A stretch of 64,000 nucleotides of DNA from Pseudofabraea citricarpa (GCA_029641185.1 JAPWGK010000016.1:1054001-1118000), one strand, 5' to 3'. Counted from the stretch's first letter, positions 1 through 11,686 are shown. Numbers and translations: made by a program. The notes: a model not told the origin generated them from the letters alone.

Positions 1-374
1 GAAGCTCCTGGGGGGTGCAGATAGCAGCAGCAGCGTCCCGAAAGCATGTGACATGCCTGCCCGCCGCCCTGCTTCCGTCGTACCTCCGTAGTGGTTCGTC
101 AGGGATGCCGGCCGGGTCTTTAGGCTCACGGAAACTGAACTGAACTAGGTGTGGAGTTCCTTCGGTGCACCGGTGCTGGCTCTTTGTTGGCAACCTCTCA
201 ACCATCTCACATTTGTTCGCCGGCTCGACCGTTACACCCCTCCTCCGCCTCGACTTTGTCCTCCTCACATTACAGCAAGCATATTGCCGCCGCTGGTTCG
301 ATGATTCTGCGGGCCTCTTGATCTGTCATCTACCACCCTTCGAACACCAACCGCACAAACTAGAGCTTCTCAAG
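1..374. promoter_or_regulatory. Upstream region of the Mpo1-like gene
   Basis: There is no convincing gene here. The 160 bases before the start codon are rich in pyrimidine tracts and CTC/CCTC runs, as is common in fungal promoters and 5' leaders. A short open frame runs through the leader, but it is simply the upstream extension of exon 1 and has no family resemblance. Confidence 0.4.
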
Positions 375-1090
375 ATGTCTCTTAACTTGGAAAAGCAGCT
401 ATGCTTTGTAGGTGTCGCATGCAACAATCCTCCGTTGCATAACTAACAAACTATATAGTATGGCGCATATCACCACAACCCGACAAACATCACAATACAT
501 ATGATATGCGTGCCTCTGATTCTTGCCGCCTCTTTACTTCTTGTACGTACAGTGTCATGAGCCTGTCCAAGTACCCCACCAAGGAGCGAATGCTTATAGT
601 ACTACCACAGGCCACCAACTCGCCCACCCTCATTCCTCTCCCGAGCTGGCTCTCAGTTCCTAATCTGCCTCTCAACCTTGGCACTATTGCGGCAGTTCTT
701 TATTCGGGCTTCTATATACTCCTCGAGCCCGTGGCTGGTTCTGCAACACTTCCCATCATCCTCGGCTGGATCGCCTACTCCAATCACCTTACAAGCACTA
801 TCCCATCTCTTGCCAATAAAGTCGCCATAGGTGTGGAGGTTGTATCATGGATAGCTCAATTTGTTGGCCATGGCGCATACGAAGGCCGCGCCCCAGCATT
901 ATTGGATAATCTCCTCCAGGCCTTTGTGCTTGCGCCGTTCTTTGTGTGGATGGAGTTTTTGTTCAAGCTTGGCTACCGACCAGAGCTGCAAGCCCGTGTT
1001 GACAAGGAAGTGCAAAAGGAGATAAAGAAGTTCAGAGATGCCAAGGCAGCTAAGGCAAATGGAAAAGTTGAGAATGGAAAGACCAAGTGA
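375..1090 (+). CDS. MPO1: Mpo1-like ER 2-hydroxy fatty acid dioxygenase (DUF962)
   Basis: The spliced product is 198 residues from three exons (375-407, 459-542, 611-1090), all joined in phase. The family is yeast Mpo1 (YGL010W), an Fe2+-dependent ER dioxygenase that removes one carbon from 2-hydroxy fatty acids in phytosphingosine breakdown. Visible hallmarks are the early GAYHHNPTN block (residues 13-21), which supplies histidines for metal binding, the late WIAQFVGHGAYEGRAP block with a further conserved His, and LAPFFVWMEFLFKLGY. Several hydrophobic segments fit a multi-span ER protein. The C-terminus is Lys/Ala-rich and probably cytosolic. I chose the ATG that places QLCFYGAYHHN at the N-terminus, as in the family. 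The next gene downstream is convergent. Confidence 0.85.
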
Positions 1091-1820
1091 AAAGAGGCCA
1101 ATCGCAACACAAACAGGATAGGCGAAAGACCAAGCAGGAAAGAGCAGAGTGTTAGATAGGGGTATCGGAGATCTTGGAAAGAAATTGCAATGAATGGAAG
1201 TACGATGCCTTGAAAGACTCAGGCAGAAACTTAGCACAAGGGAGGGTGTGCATAGGCTGGTATGGGCTGGGAACATAAAAGGACAAGTGCAAGGCACTTT
1301 TTATCGTGCGAGTATTACTTGTACATGTGGGTTTGATAAGTATCACTTTTCACTGACTTCTCTTTTGAACTGCATCGCGATGGTGCAGGTGGTTTCAAGC
1401 GTTTTAGCAATTAATGACTTGTTAGCCAATCATAGGGGTTAAATTGTTGAATCCCAATTTACATTTCATTTCACTTTTAACAAGACACACAGAACTGAGA
1501 GAATCTCAGTTGCAAAGTATCCAATTGACATCTATGGATGTTCATACCTGATGAACTACAAGAAGAATGTTCATGCCTGATGAACTAAAAATAAAAGGAG
1601 TGTTCATGTACACAAAAAGGGTGTTCATGTACACAAAAAGAGTGTTCATGCATACAAAAAGAATGTTCATGCCTGATGAACTACAAAAAGAGTGTTCATA
1701 CCTGATGAACTAAAAATCAGATTGCCTTTTTGCCGCCTTTTCTGGGGTTCGTTTGTTCAGGGAAAGTTTTGGATGCTTTGCTTACCTGGTACTTTCCTTA
1801 CCGGGTACTTTCCCCTTCAT
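1091..1820. other. Convergent intergenic spacer
   Basis: This lies between the 3' ends of the Mpo1-like gene and the cysteine-rich orphan. It holds the tandem repeat at 1539-1711 and no supported gene. Small frames in the first 350 bases cover the 3' UTR and look like chance. Confidence 0.5.
1539..1711. repeat. Seven-unit TGTTCAT tandem repeat with hairpin arms
   Basis: Seven units begin with TGTTCAT at about 1539, 1568, 1602, 1622, 1643, 1664 and 1693. Units 1, 2, 6 and 7 contain GTTCAT, a 5-base spacer (ACCTG or GCCTG), then ATGAAC, which is a perfect 6-base inverted repeat. Units 3-5 lack the right arm and carry GTACACAAAA or GCATACAAAA instead. Unit length varies from about 20 to 34 bases because of the A-rich linker. 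The array lies between two convergent genes. Confidence 0.85.
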
Positions 1821-2390
1821 TTACCGTCCCCAAGTGTTGGTATATTGAAGTGTAGCATCAATATCTCTCCCGAGTTGAGTACTTATTTCATCTGGGCGAG
1901 CTGGAAGCGCTCCTCTGGGTTGAGGATAGAATCCGCGGTTTGACTGATAGTTATTCCACTCATTGAAGTTGATGCCAGGAACCTGATGATGTGTCCTATC
2001 GGGATTATAGATATCGTCAGGACCTCCTCCGTTCGCATAGAAATCGTGTAGCAGATCGGGACCGAGGGTTTCTCTATTGGAGTTCCATCCATACGCTTCA
2101 GCTGCTTCTCGAGCTGCTTCGCGAGCATCTCCTGTGGAATCACGGTAGACTTGCGCGTGCCCTCTTACATCTCCAAAAATGGCACCTCTGGTTCCTTCTC
2201 GGCACTGCCTGCAAAGGATGGATCTTTGTTCCTCTACTTTTTCAGGATGTTTGCAGTGTCTCGCTTGGGATGGCGAGAAACAGAAGCAGAATGCTCCTTG
2301 GAGTCTTTTCTTCTCACTTCTGCACACATGCACGCTGTGGGTTTTCTTGTGCCCGCACTCAGTGAACACGGTAGTCTTTCTCTCACACAT
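1821..2390 (-). CDS. Small cysteine-rich orphan protein, 'CGH' type
   Basis: A single exon encodes 189 residues and I cannot name a function. The N-terminal 65 residues carry a regular Cys/His pattern: MC at 1-2, ECGHK near 11-15, then single Cys residues, an FCFCF pair and a closing LCRQCRE. This is plausible as a small zinc-binding knuckle. The rest is polar and probably disordered, with repeats of ARE/AAE and a GGGPDD stretch. The start is the MC codon; proteins beginning MC...CGH are a recurrent group in filamentous fungi, and the gene at 31451 begins in a similar way. No signal peptide or membrane segment is visible. Confidence 0.55.
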   Translation of the reverse strand: MCERKTTVFTECGHKKTHSVHVCRSEKKRLQGAFCFCFSPSQARHCKHPEKVEEQRSILCRQCREGTRGAIFGDVRGHAQVYRDSTGDAREAAREAAEAYGWNSNRETLGPDLLHDFYANGGGPDDIYNPDRTHHQVPGINFNEWNNYQSNRGFYPQPRGALPARPDEISTQLGRDIDATLQYTNTWGR

Positions 2391-3608
2391 ATTTGCGTAC
2401 TTTGGAGAGTTACTTACTGAAGATGTTCTTGGCGAGTGTGGTTTTACAGGGTGCCGTAGGTTGCTTTCGTTCTTTGCTGTAGAAAGTTATGTGTTTTGCT
2501 TGTATGCTTGTCCTTTTTTGCTCTTGTGTTTGCGTTTGAGATGCTGGTCGAGAATTTAATATGATGGAATTGTTGACCCTATAAGTAGTTTTCCAATCGA
2601 CATTACTCTACCACTATCTCTTCTTCAGGGACAAAGAAAACACAATAACCTTATCGAGACCAAGCATTGTTTTACTCTAATAACAAAGAGGGGCTTTGTC
2701 CTCATTAGACAGAGGCATTGTTAACAACAAATACTCTTTGAAATATGAACAGAGCTCCTTTATCCTTTGTTCGAGAACAACAAAGGCTATTAATAGCTTC
2801 ATTGTTGTCAATGTGCTTCTTTGTAGTGCGAATTTAGTTGTTGTCTCTTGTTGAGAATGATGGAGAGTTGGATTGTTCTTTGCGGTGCTCGGTAACTAAA
2901 AATTACTTTCTTTGTTCTAGGGAGAGACGGAGTTAGTTGGTCACATTTTCCTTCGTCGACTGCTCTCCGGTTTCTTGCAACGGCGATAGAGGTAAAATGC
3001 CTGTTGAGAGCAATGGTTTGTCATCTTCAAAAGTGAGGAGTTGAATTGAAGATAGCACGACATAGGTTTAAGTGAACCTGCTTTATGGCCAGAAGACTTG
3101 GGTGGCTGCTATCCAAGTATTTTTATTGATTCTGCAACAATGTCAGCAACATCTAGAGATTCGTGAAATCTGCCACTCTATATTATTATTAAACCCACAC
3201 TTAGTCTTCTCTTAAGGTCTGCTGTGATCATTCCTGTATACAGTTCACGTGATATTCCAAGTTGACTTCTTCCAACAAAGAGTCCAGTGAGACATTGTTG
3301 CACCATTTAACCGAAACCAGTCCTGCCAGTACAGTGCATGCGGCCTACTCCTAGATGTGACATGTTTCAATCAGATGCTGGAAAATGGAAGGCTGGGTTT
3401 GCTTGACGTTCGATGATGAGACTGGCTTCTTGGAGATCTTGAAGTTCTTTTATCTCGACAAGATTCCAAACAAAGGATCTTACTTAGCATTGCATCACTG
3501 CTTTTAACCTCCGCATTTTATGATCTCTACTTTCCTCATTGCTACTTAAATTTTATTTACAAGACAATCTTCACTCAAATATAGCATCATCCATTGAATC
3601 GAGTAACA
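2391..3608. other. AT-rich intergenic region between divergent genes
   Basis: This is the shared upstream region of the cysteine-rich orphan (minus) and the TM orphan (plus). Between about 2640 and 2890 there are many short scattered copies of AACAAAG/CTTTGTT in both orientations, which could form imperfect stems. There is no coding frame I can support, and no terminal repeats or transposase remnants. Confidence 0.4.
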
Positions 3609-4912
3609 ATGTCAAGACAACCGACTTCATGGAGTCATGAGGCTGATGCATTCTCCGATGGTTCAGATTCAGAAAGTTCTGGTTCTTACGATAGTACTAG
3701 TACTGAACCGGATACACGTTATGAAGAGAATACCGATGAGACCGAGAGTACGGACACTGGCGAAATGGGGTACATCACGAAAGACGATGAATTCTACCAA
3801 GAGCAAACATATCACCAAACTGCCTCAGTACCCGACACAAGAAGAGTAAGTTCGGATACCCAGACGGTCACTCTTATCTTAACTAATACTTAAAAAAGGG
3901 GTTCCTGCGACGAAATGCTCCCCATGCAGCTAAGAATGAAGAGAATGCCAGAATTCGATCGTTTTTGGTATGGACATTGGTGATCATCTTACCAATCCTT
4001 GTGGGACTGTGGCTGTTAAGGGGATTCTTGTCGCTATCGCCATCGCCATCGTCATCGCCAGAGGTTCCAGGATCTAAGTCTACCAGCCTATTACCCCCTC
4101 CCCTGTATCCTCGAGGCGACTTTGGCCCATATACACAAAGAGAAAACCGCGGATCAAAGACCCTAAAGGCACGTACCCCCTGGAACTCCAGAACTTTCGA
4201 ATGGTCTGCTTTAGGAGAGTTGATGGAACCATACGAAAAGCTGGTAGACATGGATATAGTCGGTCTTCCGATTTCCAAAGGGATCCACATAGCTCGTGAC
4301 GAGGTGCGGGAATTCTGGCGCGCTATCGAAAAAATTTCGTGGTATCCAAGTATCCGCGAAGAGATGGAAGCCTACGAGAAAGCATTCAACGAAGCTTTGG
4401 CGAACAGGGACACGTTTACTTCCGCGGTCAACAGAATGATAACCAAAACTCTACATCATAACCGCGTGGTTAACAAAACTCCAATCGAGGGCGGCGGCAC
4501 AAATCATGACTGCTGTGGGCTGACGGTATCCCTAAGTTTGCAGTTGATGGAGCCACATCTTCCTATTGCCGCAGGCAAGCATTATCTCACGTCCCTCGAG
4601 CATCTGCACGAGCCCTACCGTAGGCTGGAGTCAAAATTCAAAGAGCAATTCGAGGGTTCGCCACCCAAGGGGTTGCAAAACCACTTTATAAACCTCGCCG
4701 GGTTTAATAACTTTGCTAGCGAGACGCTGACCTTGGATGCCATGGAGAGACTTGAGGCTCTTAAAGATGCCAGAGATCGCCTCGAGTGGATCCTGCTTAA
4801 TATGCGACTGGCCCGCGAGGGACTCAACTGCAGACAAGTCCTCGATCACTACCTTCGAGCAAACATGGCTTGCGAGCAGATAAGGAGAAAAATTCAGATG
4901 ATAGGCCGGTAA
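3609..4912 (+). CDS. Orphan single-span membrane protein
   Basis: Two exons (3609-3845, 3899-4912) give about 416 residues. The first 80 residues are acidic and Ser/Thr-rich (SDGSDSESSGS and EENTDETESTDT) and look disordered. A basic stretch (RRNAPHAAKNEENARIRS) precedes one strong membrane segment, LVWTLVIILPILVGLWLL, then a Ser/Pro spacer. The remaining 290 residues are helical and charged and probably form a folded domain; there is a CCGL patch in the middle. With no signal peptide and positive charge before the span, an acidic cytosolic N-terminus with a lumenal C-terminal domain is likely. I do not recognise the family. The intron (GTAAGT..AAAAAAG, 53 bases) is needed to join the frames. 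Confidence 0.6.
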
Positions 4913-6720
4913 GTATAATACGGACTGGCCAGTATGTGACGCCGAGTTTCATTTGTCCTGGTTGGTCTCCCATTTTTGCGTACTTTGCTTGTTTAGTCTG
5001 GAGGTAGTTAGTTATCTGAACTCACTCTAAATGGTTAATCAATAGCTTTACCCTTTTAACCTGAAGAGCCATCAAAGTGAAGGCCCACACCCTCCTTTAT
5101 TAACCCGTAATAACGGCGCTTGCAATGATTTATTTAAACCCCCGGGCAAACTCACAGACGCACAGATAGTAAAAAATATCCCCTATAAACTTAATATACT
5201 CTTTACAAACCCGCACATGTCTTGACGGTTCGGGATAACTTCTTTGCGGCCCCGATTGATAGATATACTTCCCAGTTCTTTGTACTAATAAAGTAAAAAG
5301 TAATCCTGCGAGAAATAATAAAATTAAGGCTAAGAATCAAAGGGAAAAGGAATAACAACAAGAGGTTTACTAACAACAGGATATAACTTAAGATACTTCT
5401 TATAAACCTGCACAAGTTTTCACGTTCGGGACGACTTATTTGCGGGCCCGATTGTTAGACCTGCTATACTACCTGTCATCCATAGGGGTTCGATAAACCC
5501 GAAACTCGCCGAGCTTTGAAAAAGGGTGCTACTTGTAGTTTAAATTCAAGAGGTATAGTAGAAGCAAGGATATCTTTCTGTAAAGCCAAGATTTGGTAAG
5601 AGTATATACCTACCAATAGTACAATAATCCCATCGCTTTTTCTAGCAAGATATTTTATGGTCAACAAGTTCTATTTTACGTGATCCGAAAGTATAACATA
5701 GCAGGCCTATGAATTTTTGTTGTACAGATATAGGAATGAGTACTACTTACTGCTTGTACATGATGGTACATGATAGTACACGATGTGTTTTGACAAGCTT
5801 GATTTACACATCAAAGAATCTTCAACCGCTGTTTTCCGACCTCCCTTTTCTTTTTTCTTTTCTAAAACTTATTTCATAGATTTAATACCAATTTTATTTG
5901 ATTCTCGGGTGATTTGTTATCCGACCCACCAATCCTCTTAGAGTTACTTGGCTGGATTTCCCCAAGAGTCTAGGGCCCATAAACAGTAAAGAGAGCCATG
6001 AATAAGTGTGGCATGTGTTCTACGGCATCGGATACAACTGAAATCACGATCTACCCTGTGAGCTGATTTAGCAACACAGGCGAACACAATGCCACACAAC
6101 CGGGTATTTTCATTTAAGTTAAGCGACGAAATCCCACCTTTTTCTTGCCAAGGGACATACGCGAACAGGAGATATAACATCTTGAGTATCGTTCGAAACT
6201 CCGCGGAAGAACACACAGCAAGCACGTCCAAGAGTACGACTTACCCAACGGAACACTCCGTTCGTTGTATCTATCATGTCTCGATTTCCAGCCTTCTTTT
6301 CTAAAATCTGACGATCGGAATCCTGATCGTCCCGAAGTTACACGGCGTGCGCAGTGAGCAACACGGTACGATGCGATAGGTTTATGCTGTGGCACTCAAT
6401 AGACTCATGGTACTACGTAACGCCACATAGCGTAGCGCGGGGGTTGAAGCCAAGAGGTTTAAATAGCGGTGAACCGTGATGTCGTGAGATTGTACAACAT
6501 CAAGAGGAGGTTCTCTCATCTCCACATTTGTTTCTTTTTCTTCGGTGAGAAGGTGCAGATAGGCGAGACTTGGATCATATCAAGACGCATTGGCACCCTC
6601 ACTTGAGTCTCTATCTTCGCTGGTAAATACCTATGCAGACTGGTTGACGACGTTTTCGGATCAAGTACCAAGCTTGTTGAGTCGTCGCTATTGAATACTA
6701 ACAGACCCAAGGCGTCTAAA
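4913..6720. other. AT-rich gene-free region
   Basis: About 1.8 kb with no credible gene. It contains the diverged duplication at 5187-5470, a stretch with few G bases around 5820-5900, and short frames without family resemblance. It is probably decayed accessory DNA plus the promoter of the MFS gene at its right end. Confidence 0.4.
5187..5470. repeat. Diverged direct duplication, about 80 bases each
   Basis: Copy 1 (about 5187-5270) and copy 2 (about 5384-5470) share the order AAACC[C/T]GCACA, then CGGTTCGGGA/CGTTCGGGA, then ACTT[C/A]TTTGCGG, then CCCGATTG[A/T]TAGA. The start-to-start distance is about 195 bases, and the sequence between is AT-rich. The copies differ by scattered substitutions and small indels, so the duplication is old. 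Confidence 0.6.
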
Positions 6721-8495
6721 ATGGATGAACCGATTGTTCCTGACTCGCAGACTGGATCGACCAAAGAGGTGAAAACTCCAAGGTTGCTGGAGTTTCGCTC
6801 TTCTACTATTGTTATTATTATTACTGTTTGTGCTGCAACTTTCACGGTATGTATTTTCCTATCTTGACATGTTGTAATATCACTAACATTTCAGAAGGAT
6901 GGATTTAATTACGCTGTGGTACGTTTCTCTCAGTATCGGAAAGAGAAAAGTAGATCGGAAGAGGAACTCATAATGAACTGACCAGACGTAGATCGTACCA
7001 GTTTTACCATTTGCTCTAAGAGATCGATACCATGTCCTCCAATCTCAAGGTACACTTAATCCCTCTAATTCTCAAAGTATTTTAAGCCGACGAGGTCTTA
7101 AATAGTCCAGTTTTGGACATCCATGCTCCTCGGCATTTTTGGTGGATTTGTACTTCTGGGTTCTCGTAAGTTTCCTTAGAGATACCCATCATTTTCATAT
7201 CCTTTTAACAATCTTAGCATTAATCGGCTGGGTGGTTGATGGAAGTGGTTCGAGGAAACCGGCATTTACTTTTGGACTTTTGAGTTTAATAGGAGGCGTT
7301 GCCCTGCAGGTTATCACCACGCATATCTGGGTGTTAATTCTGAGTCGTATCCTGCAAGGCATTGCATCTGCAGGTTTGATACTAGCCCTCGCACATGTTC
7401 AGCACGTGCTATACTGATACACTTAGTTGTCTATACTGTGGGTCTAACACTTATCTCTGACACGGTCCCCTCCCAGGATATCGGCTACTACTTTGGATTT
7501 GCCATCTCGGCCATGAGCTTCGGCATTCTTGTTGGACCTTGTGTTGGTGGACTAGCCTTCGACATCGGTGGATATTATGCCGTAGTTGGGACAATGGGAA
7601 TTGTTGCGTTGATAGACACAGTGTTTCGATTGCTCATGATTGAAAGGTCTGAGGCACAGTCGTTCGTTACTGTGGATAGAGAGGCGACAGAACGAACGGC
7701 ACTGCTTCCCTCGCGTGCCGAAATTCCCTTTTCAGAGGCAGATTATTCTCCCTTGACAAGAACCGCAGGTTTCCAGACCTTTGCGCTCTTGGCAAACCCC
7801 CAAATTGCGGCAGCCATCTATGGGGTTTTTGTTCAGACGAGTCTCTGTGCAGCATTTGATGGGGTGCTGACCCTGTTTCTAGAGGAGATTTTCGGCTGGA
7901 GAGGTTTGAACGTCGCTTTGTGTTTCTTAACCATGTCCGCCCCTCTAACAACTATGGGACCACTTTTTGGTAAACTAAGTGACACTTATGGGCCACGGTG
8001 GATTGCTGTTAGTGGCTTTATCTTGAATTCAGTGCCGATGGTACTTTTGCAACTCATCAAGCGAAACGAGAGCAGTCAGATTTGGCAGCTTTTGGCCCTT
8101 CTAGTACTTAGCGGTATGTACGTTTGTCCATTTAGTCTTTTTTTTAGTACCTAAGTCTATCGTAACTAGGAACTACCTTGAGCATGATTATATCACCACT
8201 TGCGGCTGATATTTCCCGCGTTCTGGAACAAAAAGAAAAAAATGAAGATGGCAGGGCGGCATATGCTCAGTCCTATGGACTTTTCAATTGTGCTATGGCT
8301 GCGGCAACACTAGTTGGCCCAGTTGTAGGGGGTTGGCTGAAAGCCAGATACGGGTGGACGGTGTTGTGTTGGACTTTGGGCGTTTTCAGCCTTTCTGGGG
8401 CTGTCCCATCCGTGAGTCTGACTATATTCCTTGCTATAGCGTGCTAATCACGAGCGCTGCTGAAACAGTACTTTTATACGGGTCGAAATGTATAG
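6721..8495 (+). CDS. MFS transporter, DHA1/VMAT-like drug:H+ antiporter
   Basis: Eight exons (6721-6846, 6895-6918, 6992-7049, 7106-7165, 7218-7373, 7427-8113, 8170-8411, 8469-8495) join in phase to 459 residues. The product has the 12-span DHA1 layout: TM1 near 28-42, then PVLPFALRDRYHV, then the loop 2-3 motif A equivalent GSPLIGWVVDGSGSRKP, and motif C-like GFAISAMSFGILVGPCVGG in TM5. A central cytosolic loop (TERTALLPSRAEIPFSEADYS) separates the halves, and the second half repeats GPLFGKLSDTYGPR. This resembles the fungal relatives of vesicular monoamine transporters; the likely role is proton-coupled export of small organic compounds across the plasma or a vesicular membrane. Exon 8 encodes only eight residues, so the exact C-terminus is less sure than the rest. 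Opposite-strand frames here are shadows. Confidence 0.8.
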
Positions 8496-11400
8496 TTCTT
8501 TTGTTGAAACGATTAGAGTGTAGTATATGGCGATTGCCAGCGGTTCGAGAGCCGAGACCACCAAACTGACTTCAAACAGGGTTCTTTGCAGAGAACTCAG
8601 TACTGCCGAGGCTCAATATACAAGCTGGACCCTGGACTTTGCGAGTGATAGGCGTTGAGTCGGCAAGTCGGATACTGCATAAACGTAAACGGGCTGATGT
8701 TTGCATGCACTAAATCCGAGATGTGAAGGCTCTTCGACTTTTTGTGTAGGCTGGAGGCACAGAGGCAACAGCGATCTTATTGCAATAGGGGTCAAAGCAT
8801 CGAACTTCAGCAATCTGCAATTGCTTGCATAAGAAGTACCTTGTAGCAGGGTACTCAAAAGCAGCCTGCTTCTCGCAAGTCGTCGAGTCACAAAAAGTTG
8901 TTCTAGTACAAAGAACAGTTAGTTACTAAAAATAAGTTAGCAGTTAGGTAGTCAGGCACATAGTAACAACTGAGTTTTACAGCGGCTAAGCACTGGACTG
9001 CTATGACCAAAGTAGATGTCATACGCGGCTAACGATGCGTTTCCTTCTAATGCACAGTGATACTGCAAGGAGACATCATAGATGTATCTTTTGAGGAGGA
9101 GGCTAGGACAAAGATCTTCTTGAAACGATCTTGGATTGCACCTCGCTCTGCTAGTCCCCGGACTCCAATCCGTGGCGCGTATCTCATATGATCGTTTCTT
9201 ACTTGGGGTATCGTGGTATCCCACTCCTCAACGGAGACGATCTTGTCCTAATTCTAGAAGGTGTGATATCGCATTGCCTGACAGCTGAACTGAAAAAGGA
9301 GGCCGGCCCATTGTTCCCAGCCGTGGATGCGAACCAAAATTGCCAAGCTGTGGAGAGGGGCCAGATAAGGTCGCTTAATAGAGGTATTATAACCGGGTAC
9401 CTCGAGACAAGGAAAGTCCGGCGAAGAAATAAGGTGTGTGATAGATTCGCCATGGAGTACATGAGTAAGGCAATGTGATTCAGCCGTACATGAAGGTATG
9501 AAGATCATGTTGAGTAACTTGTCATCGTGAATTTTCGGTCGCGTCGGCAGCCTTTGCTAGGCCTGGTTGTCCTGGGGTACGTACTTTCTTAAGGGTTTGA
9601 GGCAACCACGAAGTTGGACTGATGCAGCAACGAGGTCCGATAATCAGTCTGATTGAAGCAGCCCCCAATGCCGCGCAGAGAGGCACATGATTGGTCCTCT
9701 AGCAGAGACACCAACTGCTGGACACGGTCTCTTAAAATGGACACCTAAGCCCGAGCTCAATAACGAAAAAGTGAAGCTTGATCATCCGGGGTTAAGAATT
9801 AGCAGCGATATGCTGGTAGTTGGCTGGCTGGACGGCTCGCAGGCCTTAAATCAACGAACGGCTCGACAACGACGGAAAGACATTCTGCAAAAAGGATCGC
9901 ATACCCTACTCGCAAAATAAGTGATCTACGAGCTCTGGAGACGCAATCTCGATATCATAGATCCCACGCATGGCGAGCAATTTCAATTGGGAGGAGTTGA
10001 GGAGCGAAGGAATACTCCGTGGTGCCGTGGTTTGGGAATAATAATAAAAAATAATGCCATCCAAAAGTTGAGCCAGAGTGGATTGTTAGGAATGGTTCAT
10101 CGTGCTCCACTGCCGTCAAGGATGGTCCGGCCGGTCAGCGATCAGAGCTCGACCAGGCACAAGCCTCGCGCCTCAAGACTGCTCGCTCTCATGATAGGAC
10201 GGTGTAAAGCGGTTACTGGAAGAGGTGCAGGGGCCCTGGATCCGATGAAGTCGTAACCATGTGCTCAGCAGCAACAGCAGCGCGCCACGAGTGCCAAACC
10301 TGCAGCGCGTTGCAACTTGCCGGAAAGGTGCTTCCATTTATTGTTGCTGCTGCTGCTGCTGCTATTGCTCAGATCACTGTTGACTGCTGACTGATGACTG
10401 ATGGATGACATGCGGGCAGCCACTGCAAGCTGGCGCACGAGGGCTACGGGGAGATTGCAGACAGATGTGGGTGCCGGCTCGCTGCGTCCAGTTGCACGAG
10501 CAAGATGAAAAGTGAGAGTTGTTCGAGTACGGTGGTGCGGTACGGTAGGTACGAGTATGCAGCATGATGGATGGGCAAGGCTGGCTGGCGGCTGGACTAC
10601 TCAGTGATTCTGCTCGTCGCTGGCTCGTATGAGGACATCCGCATATTAGTCTTTTTTCACATTGGGAATGTCGTCCGATCTTGGCCGAGCTGGACAAGGC
10701 CGACAGGGGCCCTTGTGTTCTCCCCGGTCGACCACTGCAACGGTTCAGTGACAGGCGACAGTGATTCGCGGGATTCGTGATGTTGACTGGAAAACCCCTG
10801 GATGCTCGCTGGATGTGCCTGGCCCGTCGTTCGCTGACCCTAGAGTCCCTGGAGCTGTTCCCCCCTTGACCTGCTCGCTTGCCCCTGGCCGATGGTTGCT
10901 TTTGAAGCTATGAGCGCCGAACGGGCGAACATCGCGGCGATCATCTATCATCCGCTGCTTGGAGCTCATCACAGAGCGCAGAGAGCAGAGGCAGAGGCAG
11001 ATGGCAGAGCGCGTGCGAGACTGCGAGTGAAATTGCTCGTCGTCCCCAAGCGTTCTGGGGTCGAGGAATGCATGAGGCCATCATCCATCGCTCATCGTTC
11101 GTCGGGGGTGATGGTGGTGGTGGTGGTGATGGTTGAGAGAATAAGAGGGGATCGTGGCCCGTATCCAGTGGTAGATGTGATTCTTTGGCGCGCGAGACCA
11201 CCTGGGCAGACCTGCAGACCTGCAGCCCTCCAACCCTCCAACCCTCCCTTGCCTTGCCTTGGTCACATATCTGGCGATAATAACCATCATCATAAACAAT
11301 AATCCTCGCTGCATTAATACATCCAATACCATAAACACACACATACCGCACCGCACCTCCTTTCCTTCTTTGGACTCCCAAACACGCACGTCGCACACCC

Positions 11401-11686
11401 GGCACGTCGTCAAAAAACGGTCTGACAGGCGTCACTCCAGTTACCACCTACTTACTACCACTTACCTTGCAGGACTTGGTCCAAGTGTGTGTGTGAGTGT
11501 CGAGTCTTGGATCCTTTTTGTAATACACAGCAAGGACTCAAGGAGGCTCTGACAATCGCCATTCTCATGCGATCCCCAATCCTGCATGAACATCTAATAT
11601 AATCCATCAGAGCCCACAAGAGCTTCCTACACGCCGCCCGGTTACCCTATTGCATCCCTCGAAGCATCCCATCACATCTTATTACG
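8496..11686. other. Long gene-poor region and leader of the 11.7 kb gene
   Basis: About 3.2 kb without a gene I can support. The left part (to about 10250) holds only short frames that show no domain. The right part is richer in G+C and simple repeats: CAGCAGCAACAGCAGCG at about 10265-10281 and, in opposite orientation, a TTG(CTG)n run at about 10340-10368; a GGTGGT run near 11108-11135; and CTGCAGACCTGCAG / CCCTCCAAC repeats near 11208-11247. The last 400 bases, C-rich with CACA tracts, look like the promoter and 5' leader of the downstream gene. Confidence 0.4.
10262..10370. repeat. Opposed CAG and CTG microsatellites
   Basis: A CAG/CAA run at about 10265-10281 faces a TTG(CTG)n run at about 10340-10368, separated by roughly 60 bases. 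The two tracts are imperfect reverse complements and could pair as a stem. They lie outside any predicted coding exon. Confidence 0.6.

Noticed and set aside
8530..8575. GGTTCGAGAGCC, resembling a tRNA T-arm
   Set aside because: The flanks do not form a 5-base T-stem and there is no acceptor or anticodon stem around it.
9687..10256. Two adjacent plus-strand frames of 77 and 111 codons
   Set aside because: No domain, no splice logic joining them to anything, and no start context; probably chance or very old remnants.
10941..11447. 168-codon minus-strand frame upstream of the 11.7 kb gene
   Set aside because: Composition is that of simple repeats (Pro and His runs from GGT/CAT tracts); it overlaps other frames and resembles no family.
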